Positions 54,706 through 64,000 of a DNA stretch of 64,000 bases are shown piece after piece. Below the pieces are notes generated by a model. That model saw only the letters and a list, made by a program, of their open reading frames with translations. It made no database searches and had not been told where the DNA came from. Each line of letters opens with the position of its first letter. Within the stretch, counting starts at the first letter, position 1. The stretch lies in the NCBI GenBank assembly GCA_036186865.1, contig AP025053.1:8450660-8514659 (forward strand), given 5' to 3'. The stretch comes from Eustoma russellianum (Eukaryota > Streptophyta > Magnoliopsida > Gentianales > Gentianaceae). The translations under genes were made by a program, and so were the position numbers.

Positions 54706-56285
54706 ATATCCTCATTTTCTTCGATCATGAATGCGACTATAGTCGATGTTTCTACTAACGAACATGGAATATACTGGGCTATCCGATGTGTGTCACAAAG
54801 TATACTCATGATTTTGATCCCAGGTATAATGCGCCTATTTTCCCTGTTTGGATTTCTTTGCCTGCTTTACCCCGTTTATCTCCATCATCGATTATCACTC
54901 TTTGCCATTGATCCAATGATTGGCACACCAATTCGATTAGACACCGCCACTCAAAAAATGTTGTGCCCTTCAGTTGCTCGTGTATGCCTTGAGATTGATG
55001 TATCAAAAGAACTACCTGCAAAATGGCATATTCAAAGTCGAAATCATGAATTTTTTCAACAAGTCATATATGAAGATGTCCCTTTATTTTGTTCCGCATG
55101 TTGGTTTTGGGGCATAAGACTGGCAATTGCCCAACCATAGCGAAAGAAGCACAACCATCCGTCCCTACTTCCAAAGTTTGGAAGGAAAAGCCTTCAACAA
55201 CACTGTCTGCTAATTTAAAGACTAATTTACATGGCTCAGAAGTAGCAGGTAATTCGTATGGTCTCCATAATATGGTCTTGCAGCCGCCTGCTATAGTGGA
55301 CTTAGACATTTTGGTGCCTCCGCATATTGCTTCCACTTCGGGTGACATTCCACCTCTGACCTACTCGCAAAATTTAGATATATTGGGCCTTGCTAAAGAA
55401 GACGTACGACAGCCATTTTCAATCACCGAAGATCTTGTTCATGGACATTCTGATACAGAAGTTTATCTTCCATCGCATCCACCTCGAGACTCATCAGATA
55501 CTTCTGATCTCCGTTCCACCTATCAAGCTGCATCAGATGCTATTGCACATCGAATGGCACATCTTGCTCCACCTCCATCGGATGAGTTCTTGTTTCAGCA
55601 TATGCTCCAGCCACCTTGGATTTTTGATGATCAGGGTTTTGTGATTCATATTAAAAAGTTCCACCGTCGTCCGACATCTCAGGTATCACGACAATATGGG
55701 TACGCCCTCACTTATTTAATCTAACTCCTGTTTATACTTACGTCTTGTTCATACTAAACTTCACTTTTTTGTTTTTACTCCTGTTTAACTTACGTCTTGT
55801 TCATACTAATTTTCACTTACTTGTTTTGGAGCTGCGACCCTTGGCTGCACATCGGATGTCTCCCATTTGGGTTGGCTCATTTGATCGACTAGTTGCCTTG
55901 CTCTATCTGACCAAGGTGACGTGGGTATGTTGCTTACTACTTTTCCCGCTTGATCTCTTATTTTGTACGTTTGTCTTTTTTAACCATTTTCTTATCCATT
56001 ATGCTGCATGGGGAGCTTATCACTGAGGATCTCAAAGGCCTGCTTCACCGTTATTACAAGGACATCTACCTCCGCAGGATATGCCATTCATTCGATCTAT
56101 TTCCTCTTGTATATGTTTTATTTTTGGATGTTTTAAGACTCATGTAATCCAGTTATTAATTTGGGAGAGTCTCCTCTTGATATAGGGATTTTATATAACC
56201 ACAGTATTACTCCGCCATAAGTGAGGGCCATATCTATAAATGAAACCCCGGACGGTATCGCCCGTCCTTCAACAAATATATACAT
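54706..56285 (+). pseudogene. L1-type LINE ORF1, 3' part (continuation of 26,771-27,112)
   Basis: DUF4283 resumes with LIFFDHECDYSRCFY. Then, in other frames, come SLFAIDPMIGTPIRLDTATQ, ARVCLEIDVSKELPAKWHIQ and YEDVPLFCSACWFWG with HKTGNC, a zinc knuckle spread over a frameshift near 55,110. A Ser/Pro-rich C-terminal part ends at 55,724. No ORF2 follows. After 430 bases of T-rich DNA the unit ends with CTATAAATGAAACC and a GGACGG/CCGTCC hairpin near 56,257-56,275, then AT-rich tail. Like the unit at 7671-9290 it seems to be an ORF1-only transcript copy. Confidence 0.8.
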
Positions 56286-56317
56286 ACATATATACATATA
56301 CATATATATATAATGCT

Positions 56318-56486
56318 ACCTAATCCACAAGGGTGGTTTTACTTGGCAAGGTTTTAATGCGGCATATCATATACGAGTGGAGGTTGGTAATCATTAGCAC
56401 ATTATTTCATTTATTTTCTTACGATGACTTCATTGTAAAAAGGTTTTCCTCCACCACAAGTGAGGCTATCTAACAATATATCTTTT
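56318..56486 (+). mobile_element. LINE 3' UTR scrap, plus strand
   Basis: The conserved end block of the RNase H-type LINEs (CCACAAGGGTGGTTTTACTT, GGCAAGGTTTTAATGCGGCA, TTTTCCTCCACCACAAGTGA) occurs alone, about 170 bases. An extreme 5' truncation. Confidence 0.8.
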
Positions 56487-56840
56487 TTCATATAAAAAAT
56501 TGCTGCCCTTCCTCTCATCCTGGAGCAATCTCCAGCAGCTGGTGGCGTGGCCGCCTTCAGCCTTCCGCCTCTTCTTCCTCGTCGATTCTACACGTCATCT
56601 GCATTATTTTCTCATCTCCCCTAATCTCTATTTCCTCTTGTATTCGCAATTCTCACATTCATGGCATCCCAGTCGACCCCCGTCATTCCATCGTCGGATG
56701 CGGTATCGGTGCCGCGTCGTTCTTATGCATCATTGTTTGCGCCATATATGGTCATCACAAGCAAACACAACTTTTGAAAAACCCAATTGCAATTGATATG
56801 ATAACAGTAACCAAGGTCTAATTTTTGGTTCTATGACAAC
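56487..56840. other. unassigned stretch
   Basis: Pyrimidine-rich at 56,500-56,640. A broken LINE linker may begin near 56,790, but I could not place any domain. Confidence 0.35.
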
Positions 56841-58229
56841 TAAGATATGCAAGTTATGCCGTCGGACCAGAGAAAGCAATTGATTAAGGCGCATCTTTAT
56901 CGCTGGTGGCGTCTATCAAATCAAACATCTATGATGGGACAACTTAAGGCAACAGTGTCATCGATCGTCGCACGGGAAATCTGGAAGGAATATACAGCAA
57001 TCAGGTTTGGTGAGGAGCATTTTGACTATATGTGCTTGTATAATAAGGTAAAAATGACAATTTATACATGGTGCTCTGCAACGAATGGTAAAACGTTTGT
57101 CACAACTGTGCCACACTTAGTAGACCTTCATTTTTCTCCACCTTTATGTTCAAAATGCATGCGCATCCTCCGCTGGCAACTGCCTCCATCTGGCAAGCTA
57201 AAGTTAAATGTTGACGCCGCAGTAGGACGAAATCTAGCAGCAGGAGGAGCAGTTTTGTGATCAGATCAAGGACAGATGATTTTGGCCATCTGCTTTTCAT
57301 TGCCTCTGGTTGGACCGTTACGGGTAAAATTATTAGCCATGACAATTGCGTTGATTCATTACGCGCAGAAATTTGACAACATAATTCTTGAGACATATTG
57401 TAAGCCTATTATCACCTTATTGTCGGGTTCTCGCCCAGTTACGGGTTTGCTAGCAGCTGACCTTCAGCGTGCAATATTGTTCTTGACTTTAAACCAATCC
57501 ACAATCCAGTATTGCCCCCATGAAGCTAATACAACATCTCATTGGTTAGCGCGTCATGGCTACAGAGCAGCCGAATTGCATCGTTATACTTCTCTTCATG
57601 ACCTACCATGTGAGGTTCGTGGGGCAATACTTACGAATCTCTATCTGCCTTCTTTACGGCATTGATAGATGTCTCACATTGTGTTGGCGATAAATTATTT
57701 TCGTTGCCTGTGTCAGCTTCACACACGGGCAATGCTGGTGCGTTCTTTCTCACTCCTTCATCAATTTAAGCTTTATATCGTTTTTCACACTACTTTATAT
57801 TCACATATTTTCCTGCTGCTTTTGTTGGCTCTCTTCCTGGTGCTTGTGTGTCTAATGGCTATGATACATTGGCGGGCGAGATCTTCATCAAACATGGGGT
57901 TCTCTTCTATCATGCAACGATTTTAGCTTACAAGAAGCCATCTACTGCGGATGTCGCCTTGGTTCTCTTCGAATCAAGACGGCTTGGGTATGTTCTCTCT
58001 TTAGTCCTTTGTTTACGGATGCTTTATCTTTGCCTTCCTGATGTTTCACTGCTTCAACTGTACTGAGGTGCGCTCGAGAATTTTCTTTTCACTGTCACGA
58101 AGACATTATCGTTCAGCGGAGGACTTTCATACAGACGGATTTCACTGCATCGTCATTGCCGAGCCACGCAGAACTTTCATGCATCATCTATTCATTTTAT
58201 TAGACCAACGCTCAGCTCGAATAAATATG
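56841..58229 (+). pseudogene. 5'-truncated L1-type LINE: RNase H end of ORF2 and 3' UTR
   Basis: One frame carries the linker REIWKEYTAIRFGEEHFDYM and then RNase H: RILRWQLPPSGKLKLNVDAA (Asp), a TGA at 57,258-57,260 where GAVLRDQ is expected, KLLAMTIALIHYAQ, NIILETYCKPIITLL (Tyr in place of the usual catalytic Asp of ETDC) and YCPHEANTTSHWLARHGYRA, ending at 57,665. Loss of the second Glu and the Asp would inactivate the enzyme. The 3' UTR holds the GTTGCCTGTG hairpin at 57,703-57,732. The right limit is set by the next ORF1 and is approximate. Confidence 0.85.
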
Positions 58230-59537
58230 TACCATCCAACGATTTAAGGGTCTTCCTTCATTAACATTCACCGATGAAGAGGTATCACACTTTTCTCTTC
58301 CCTATCGATTTTCACTCATTGATTCTTTCTGGAATGGTCGTCCTACGATGAAGCAATTGCATTCTTCATTTGAACGTAATGGATTTACCCAAACTCCAAA
58401 GTTAGGATTATTGGATGATCAGCATGTTTTAATCACTTTTTCCATGCAAGATGATTATCAGAGATGTTTTTTACGTCGATCATGGATGATTAATGGATAT
58501 CATATGCGAGTCACAAAATGGACTCCAGATTTTGATCCAAAAGTTGATAATCCAATAGTAGCATTTTGGATTTCCATCCGAGGATTACCACTATTTCTTC
58601 ATAATAAGACTGCCCTTTGGGACATTGCACATATGATTGAAGAACCATTACGAATGGATTCGGCGACGCTACAGGGTCTGCGTCCTTCAGTAATTCGCTT
58701 GTGCGTAGAAGTTGATATCTCTAAATCATTACCAGCGAAGGCACATATCCAAGCAGGGTCTCATGAATTTTATTCATCAATTGAATATGAAGATGTCCCA
58801 CTATTTAGTTCAGAATGTCGTATTTTGGGTCATGAGATGAAAACCTGCCCTAAGCATGCTGTTAGTGATAATCCACCAGAGCCCCCGATGATCAAGAAAC
58901 CACAAAGGCTCACACCCGTTGGACACCCAAAAAATATCCATCGCAGAATGCACATCTTTAGGAAGAGGGTGATCAGCATTACTCTCCACCTCTACACAAT
59001 CAAGAAATTGAAGTTCCACCATTCAATGATCTGGAAAACATTCCACAAGCTCCACAAGAGCCAATAACAGAACCCCAACTGGATGTAGCAGACCCACAGC
59101 TGGATTTAGGACATATTTCACATGCACGGAATATTGAGATTTTAGGTGCATCGCATGAACAGTTGGATGACCCTATTGATGGACCATTAGTGACAACTGT
59201 TTCGAACACAGAATTGTTAGATGCAGAAAAGGAACAGAGACTTAAATCCATTGTGACAGATGAAATATGTATGGAATCTGTCCCAGCTGCTGTAATGGCT
59301 GAGACTAGAGCAACGCAACTGCAAGAATTAAAGCATGCTGAGGAACAAATATCACGACGGTTAATTATGAATGAAGAGGAACAAGATGAACATAATCCTC
59401 CTAGAGACGAAATTGTTCATATTTGCAAACCTAGACGGACTAAAGCAGAGATGCCAAATCCACCACCGCCTGCGACGTGGGTAATGCGTTCGTCTTCTCG
59501 ATCATCTTCAAACTTATCCTCCAATCCTTCTCAATGA
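58230..59537 (+). pseudogene. L1-type LINE ORF1 (DUF4283), one frameshift
   Basis: Starts without a clear ATG (LTFTDEEVSHFSLPYRFSLI, FWNGRPTMKQLHSS). From 58,348 comes the DUF4283 core: GFTQTPKLGLLDDQHVLITF, MRVTKWTPDFDPKVDNPIVA, MDSATLQGLRPSVIRLCVEV. The zinc knuckle FSSECRILGHEMKTC has lost its first Cys. A frameshift near 58,950 leads to an acidic Gln/Glu-rich C-terminal part (59,163-59,537) ending in a Pro-rich, Ser-rich tail. ORF2 follows at once, so this is the ORF1 of the long LINE below. Confidence 0.85.
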
Positions 59538-62500
59538 ATGGCTTATTTTGGAATACTCGGGGTGTGCGAACATCATTTGTACGACTTAAAAAATTAATAC
59601 GGCAGCATTGACTTGTTTTCTTGGTAATCATTGAGCTTAAACAATCATTAGATCTATTGTAAGATATCAGCTTCGGTTGTCTTTTTCACACTCTCCTCGA
59701 TATGTCGTAATAAAGTACGGATATTTTGGCAACACACATCTTTAAGATAATTACAGATTCATCACGGAGAGCAAACTTCACATTTGCAACTTGCTGTACA
59801 TGCTACGCAAACAATCATATATCTCAGTCCGGTATATAGTTTGCATACCATTACTGATCAGCGTAGATTATGATTAGAGCTACAGGAGATTAAGTCAAGT
59901 GCAAACCCAATGTGGGTGGTGGGTGGAGATTTCAATACTTATTTAACTGTTGCTGAACATGCCGGCATTTCTGTGCCTCATTTTTCTTCGATTGAAGAAT
60001 TTGGTGATTGTGTGCGTTATTGTGAATTAATTGATATTCCCTTTGAAGGACCACAGTATACATGGGTCGGTGGACGTGGTTTGGGTATGGTAAAAAGGCT
60101 ATTAGATCGAGTTCTTTGTTCACAGTCCTTTTATGATGCGTTCCCTACTCTTAAGGTCAAGAATTTATCGAGGGTTTCTTCTGACTATGCACCTTTGTTA
60201 TTGACATATGTGCCATTACAACCATAGTGTGCCAAATCATTTCTTTTTTAAATGTCTGGGCTGAGCATCAACATTTTCTCCCATTCGTCAAAGAGCAATG
60301 GGCTTCCTATCCAATGACTGGTGGCATGAGGGGCTTATACATAAAGTTACAGCGGTTGAAGAGAGATTTACAGCATTGGAATAAAAATGTCTTTGGAAAT
60401 GTCTTTGACACAATGCATACGGCTGAAGCTAAGGTACAACGATCGGATGCAGCCTATATCTCCAACCCAGCAGATGCTTTGCGAACGGAACTCCATTTGG
60501 CCCAAGCAGAATACAATCAAGCTGCAGGAATAGAGATGCGGTTTTGGAAACAAAAAGTTCGAGTAAAATGGATACGTAGTGGAGATGCGAATACTCAGTA
60601 TTATCATAATTTGGTTAGAGACCGATGGCGACGTCAAGCAATCACATCAATTTATACTTCCTCTGGTGAGCATATTACCACAGCGGACGACATTCAGGCT
60701 GAGGCCGTATCATATTACTCTCAACTTTTTCATGCAGAGGCTGTTACCGGAGTAGATGAATTGCTTTCGTACGTCCCTCCTTTGATCACATCGGATATGA
60801 ATGCCCGTCTTATAGCCATGCCTACCATTGACAAAACTAAGAATGCAGTCTGGGCTCTTGATCCTCATAGTGCAGCTAGACCAGATGGATATAATGGCCA
60901 CTTTTTTCGGCAATGCTGCGATATTGTGTCAGTGGATGTTCATAAAGCGTTTCAGGAATATTTTTTAGGCATTGATATACCCCGAGCCATGGGTAGTACA
61001 CTACTTACGTTGATTCCAAAAAAAAATTCGCCTCGCACTTTTGTAGATTTTGGCCCATAAGCCTATCAAATTTTATCTCCAAAGTTGGTACACGCATACT
61101 TACTACACGACTTGGTTATTTTTTTCATGATATCATTTCAGTAGAACAAGCTGGTTTCATGAGAGGTAGAGATATTTCTGAACACATCCTTCTTGCTCAA
61201 GAGTTAACGCAGAATCTTAACAAGAAGGTTAGAGGTGGAGATATTATGATCAAGCTAGACATGATGAAAGCCTTTGATCGGGTAAGTTGGGATTTTCTAC
61301 AAGAGCTTCTTGCTAGAATGGGATTTCATAGTCATTTCGTTCGACTTGTGCTTAATCATTTGGGAAGTACATATATGTTGATCATTATTAATGGCAAGCC
61401 GTGCGGTTTTTTTCGCCCCACTCGGAGAGTGAAGCAGGGAGATCCTCTTTCTCCTATATTATTTATTTTGACTTCAGAAGCTTTTTCCAGAGGTCTTAAG
61501 TAGTTGGTCTGTGACGGCTCCATTACTGCATACTCTATAGTTAGAGCACGACCCATGATCACACATTTAGCGTATGCGGACGACATGTTAATTTTTCTCA
61601 ATGGATCATTGCGGTCGCTACGGAAGTTTCGACAGTTACTTGATTTGTATCAACACGCTTCCGGGCAGCGTGTTAATTTTGAAAAGAGTCATTTCATTAT
61701 TCCAGATTCTGCTGATTCACGATACATCAATAATATTTCGCATGTGTTTGGTATGTCCTCTGCTATGTTGCCATTAAATACTTAGGAGTTTATTTGTTTC
61801 GTGGTCGTACCCGCCCTAGACATTGCATGGACTTATTAGCTCGGTTGGATGCTAAGTTGGGCTCTTAGCAGAACGAGCTTTTGTCTGCTGCAGGCAGGCT
61901 GGTTTTGATTAAGCATGTGCCTGCTTCACTGCCTATCCATACATTCTCAGTATTGTCGCTTCCCAAGAGTATCAAGACAGCCATATAGAGACGTTTTTGT
62001 AATTTCTTCTGGGGATCTCAAGATGCTATGTCTAAGCATCATTGGGTCAAATGGGAGACGTTATTTCTGCCACATAATGAGGGTGGCTTAGGCTTGCGTC
62101 ATTTGGATTATTGATCACTAGCCTATGCAGCTAAGTTATGGTGGTTGTATAATGTAGCGCAATCTTTATGGGCTACTTTCATGCACTCTAAATACGAAGG
62201 AAGATTGGGCTTCTCTCCTAGAGTCACAGACTCGTCTGGTTGGAAGCGAATATGTGTTGTCCACCCGCATTGCATCACACAAGTAGTTGGTATTCTGGGT
62301 AGTTATATATGGCGTCCGAACAATGGAGGGGTTTTTGCGTTAAACTCTGCATATGAGTTGCTGAGACCGTCTAGGGTCACATTGTATTCCCATACCTTCA
62401 TCTGGCATCGACTTCAGATTCCAACAGTCCGTCTGTTTATGTGGAAATTGTATCATCGAGCTCATCCACTGCAGGATAATCATAGAAGACTTATGATTCA

Positions 62501-63360
62501 AGGACCAACATGTTGTCCATTTTGTTTGGGATCCTCGGCTACTGTTACACATATTTTTCTACATTGTTCTTCTATATGTTTAGTATGGTCATTTTATGCT
62601 GCAGTACTTGACGGACCAATGTTTTCTCAATTGCGATTACGTCAGTATCTGCTGGCATGATGGACTTCCACACGTGCTTTTACACTAGAGGGGTGTATGC
62701 GGATTGTTGCGCCTAGTGTCATTTTATGGAATATATGACGGATGTATGCTTCGATTATTTTTGGGATTGAACAAAGGTCATTGCATAAGCTGCAGGAGTG
62801 GATTCACGTGACATGTATTCTTTGTCATGTGCTCAGGCTGAAGCCAAGCATGCGATTGTATACCCATCATTAATTTCGCTAGCATTATCTCCACCTCTTC
62901 GATCTCGTCAGTGTCGGATTGTCCGGTGGCTTGCCCCACCTCCAGGTCGGTTCAAGCTAAATGTTGACGCTGCTTTGGGTTCTTTTTCTGATGCAGGCGG
63001 TGCAGTTCTTCGAGATCAACTTGGTAATTTCAAAGGCACAATTGCTTTTTATTTACCCGTCTCATCGCCCTTTCAAACGGAGCTACAAGCTGCCACATTG
63101 GCATTGCTCTATTTTGTCCAGAGACAAAGCATATAGATCTGAATGTTGACACAAGTACAGTGGTTGATTATGTTCATTCGCAACCAAATTCTTGGTTGTC
63201 AAAATTGCTTGTATCGGTCGGGGGTACTATCTCACATTGTCCTCGCCAAGTTAACACCGTTGCGCATCTTTTGGCAAGGCATGGCTAACTATCTACTAGA
63301 TTTCATTCCTTCCTGCATGAAGCAGCGCTGCCCAGGATTATTAAGGCTGCTTTAAGTACA
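59534..63360 (+). pseudogene. L1-type LINE ORF2: endonuclease, RT, zf-RVT, RNase H; broken
   Basis: The ATG at 59,534 overlaps the ORF1 stop. Endonuclease pieces: NTRGVRTSFVRLKKLIRQ (about 59,555), VVGGDFNTYLTVAEHAG, YTWVGGRGLGMVKRLLDRVL, and SDYAPLLLTY, with Tyr for the catalytic His of SDHxP. RT: KVRVKWIRSGDANTQYYHNL (60,550), TLLTLIPKKNSPRTFVDFGP, MIKLDMMKAFDRVSWDFLQE, VKQGDPLSPILF, LAYADDMLIF (catalytic DD intact, 61,580). Then SAAGRLVLIKHVPASLPIHT, FFWGSQDAMSKHHWVKWETL, zf-RVT (TFIWHRLQIPTVRLFMWKLY, CPFCLGSSATVTHIFLHCSS) and RNase H (LNVDAALGSFSDAGGAVLRD, QTELQAATLALLY). Several stops (60,225, 61,058, 61,501) and frameshifts; the end is cut by an LTR at 63,391. Confidence 0.88.
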
Positions 63361-63390
63361 GATATCTCCACACTTTATCTGCGATCATAT

Positions 63391-64000
63391 TGTTAGGAAA
63401 TCAACCGAGATCACTGCAAAACGCGCAGCGGAAAAACAAAACTTGATCTCTGATTTCCTACCAAGGATCCATGTTGTTCGTTTAATTCGACAAAAGAAAT
63501 CAAAAATTAGCTCCGTAGATTCGAAATCTGCAGATGGAAGAGGTGCGAAATCATGAACACCCTCTGTCGGTATCCACACGAACGCTTCCGCCTGGAGTGC
63601 TAGCTCTTCAAACGACGCAGATGAAGAACTCGTTTTTCACAAAAACGATTCTAGGATCTTTCGTTTTTTCTGTTATTTCGTTTTTGCTGACTGCTTGGTG
63701 TACATGATACGCCAAGCTCCATACATATATATAGATATCAAAATCCGATTCCAGATCGGATTTGTCAACCTCTATCATAATCCGTACCAGATACGGGTTC
63801 TGTTAGGATTAGATAAAGCAAATCAACAACCATATCAGATATGGATTCTCTGTTATTATCCGATGATATAAATATATACATTAAAAAAACAAAATTAATA
63901 ATAATACTAATAATAATTAATATCCAATATTAATATTATTAATATTAAAACGATAATAATAATAATAATTAATATCCTATATTAATATTATTAATATTAT
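63391..64000 (-). mobile_element. LTR, inverted copy of the 5720-7152 solo LTR, cut by the window end
   Basis: Begins TGTTAGGAAATCAACCGAGA, the reverse complement of the end of the solo LTR at 7152. It continues through TTTTGATATCTATATATATG-type and ATTAATATTGGATATTAATT blocks in reverse. It is inserted in the end of LINE ORF2; the left flank is catat (63,386-63,390). Whether it is solo or part of a full element needs the next sequence. Confidence 0.88.

Noticed and set aside
1..64000. CRISPR array, prophage, plasmid or organelle DNA
   Set aside because: No spaced short repeats, no bacterial-type genes and no organelle genes; all assignable coding belongs to plant retrotransposons.

Overview
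The window looks like repeat-rich nuclear DNA of a flowering plant, probably a eudicot. I found no host gene, no rRNA or tRNA gene and no CRISPR array. Almost everything assignable is a transposable element: plant L1-type LINEs (DUF4283 ORF1, ORF2 with a C-terminal RNase H), one RTE-type LINE, Ty1/copia elements with long LTRs, one complete but mutated Ty3/gypsy element, solo LTRs, a TRIM-like short-LTR element, and two foldback (MITE-like) elements. Five primer-binding sites match the initiator Met tRNA (consensus TGGTATCAGAGC on the sense strand).

Region by region. 1-5.3 kb: a LINE scrap, an LTR-like leader leading into an intron-containing Transposase_28-type gene (2208 onward), a copia integrase scrap joined to an LTR scrap, a 104-bp tandem repeat, a foldback element and AT-rich tandem repeats. 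5.3-7.6 kb: the 3' part of a minus-strand LINE split by a 1433-bp solo LTR (TSD caatc). 7.6-15.8 kb: LINE pieces on both strands (an ORF1-only unit, a second ORF1, two RNase H-bearing 3' ends), a second foldback copy and an unassigned LTR-like stretch. 15.8-24.9 kb: a copia relic on the minus strand, cut by a 3.3-kb solo LTR inside gag and truncated by another LTR end. 24.95-27.1 kb: a 5'-truncated minus LINE head to head with a plus-strand LINE ORF1.

27,113-54,705 is one nest. A short-LTR (163 bp) element sits in the LINE ORF1 with TSD atatc, so the ORF1 resumes 27.6 kb later at 54,706. Inside are copia D (minus strand) and two back-to-back LTRs. One of those LTRs holds copia A, a 10.5-kb gag-only element (28,747-39,282, TSD tgtat). 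A in turn holds an RTE LINE (32,330-35,572, perfect 17-bp TSD). Copia D's integrase is split by the gypsy element (42,602-51,575, TSD ccatg). The right-hand short LTR carries a 207-bp insert with an 11-bp TSD.

54.7-63.4 kb: LINE pieces, all plus strand, ending in a nearly full-length but broken LINE with ORF1 and ORF2. From 63,391 to the window end is the start of an inverted copy of the solo LTR seen at 5.7 kb.

None of the long multi-domain elements looks autonomous. The longest clean frame is the 953-codon RTE ORF, which lacks an ATG and has a suspect endonuclease residue. The most unusual point is how copia D joins the short-LTR element: both joints fall at primer-binding sites and two LTRs of the copia type lie tail to head, an arrangement that resembles capture of a two-LTR circle.
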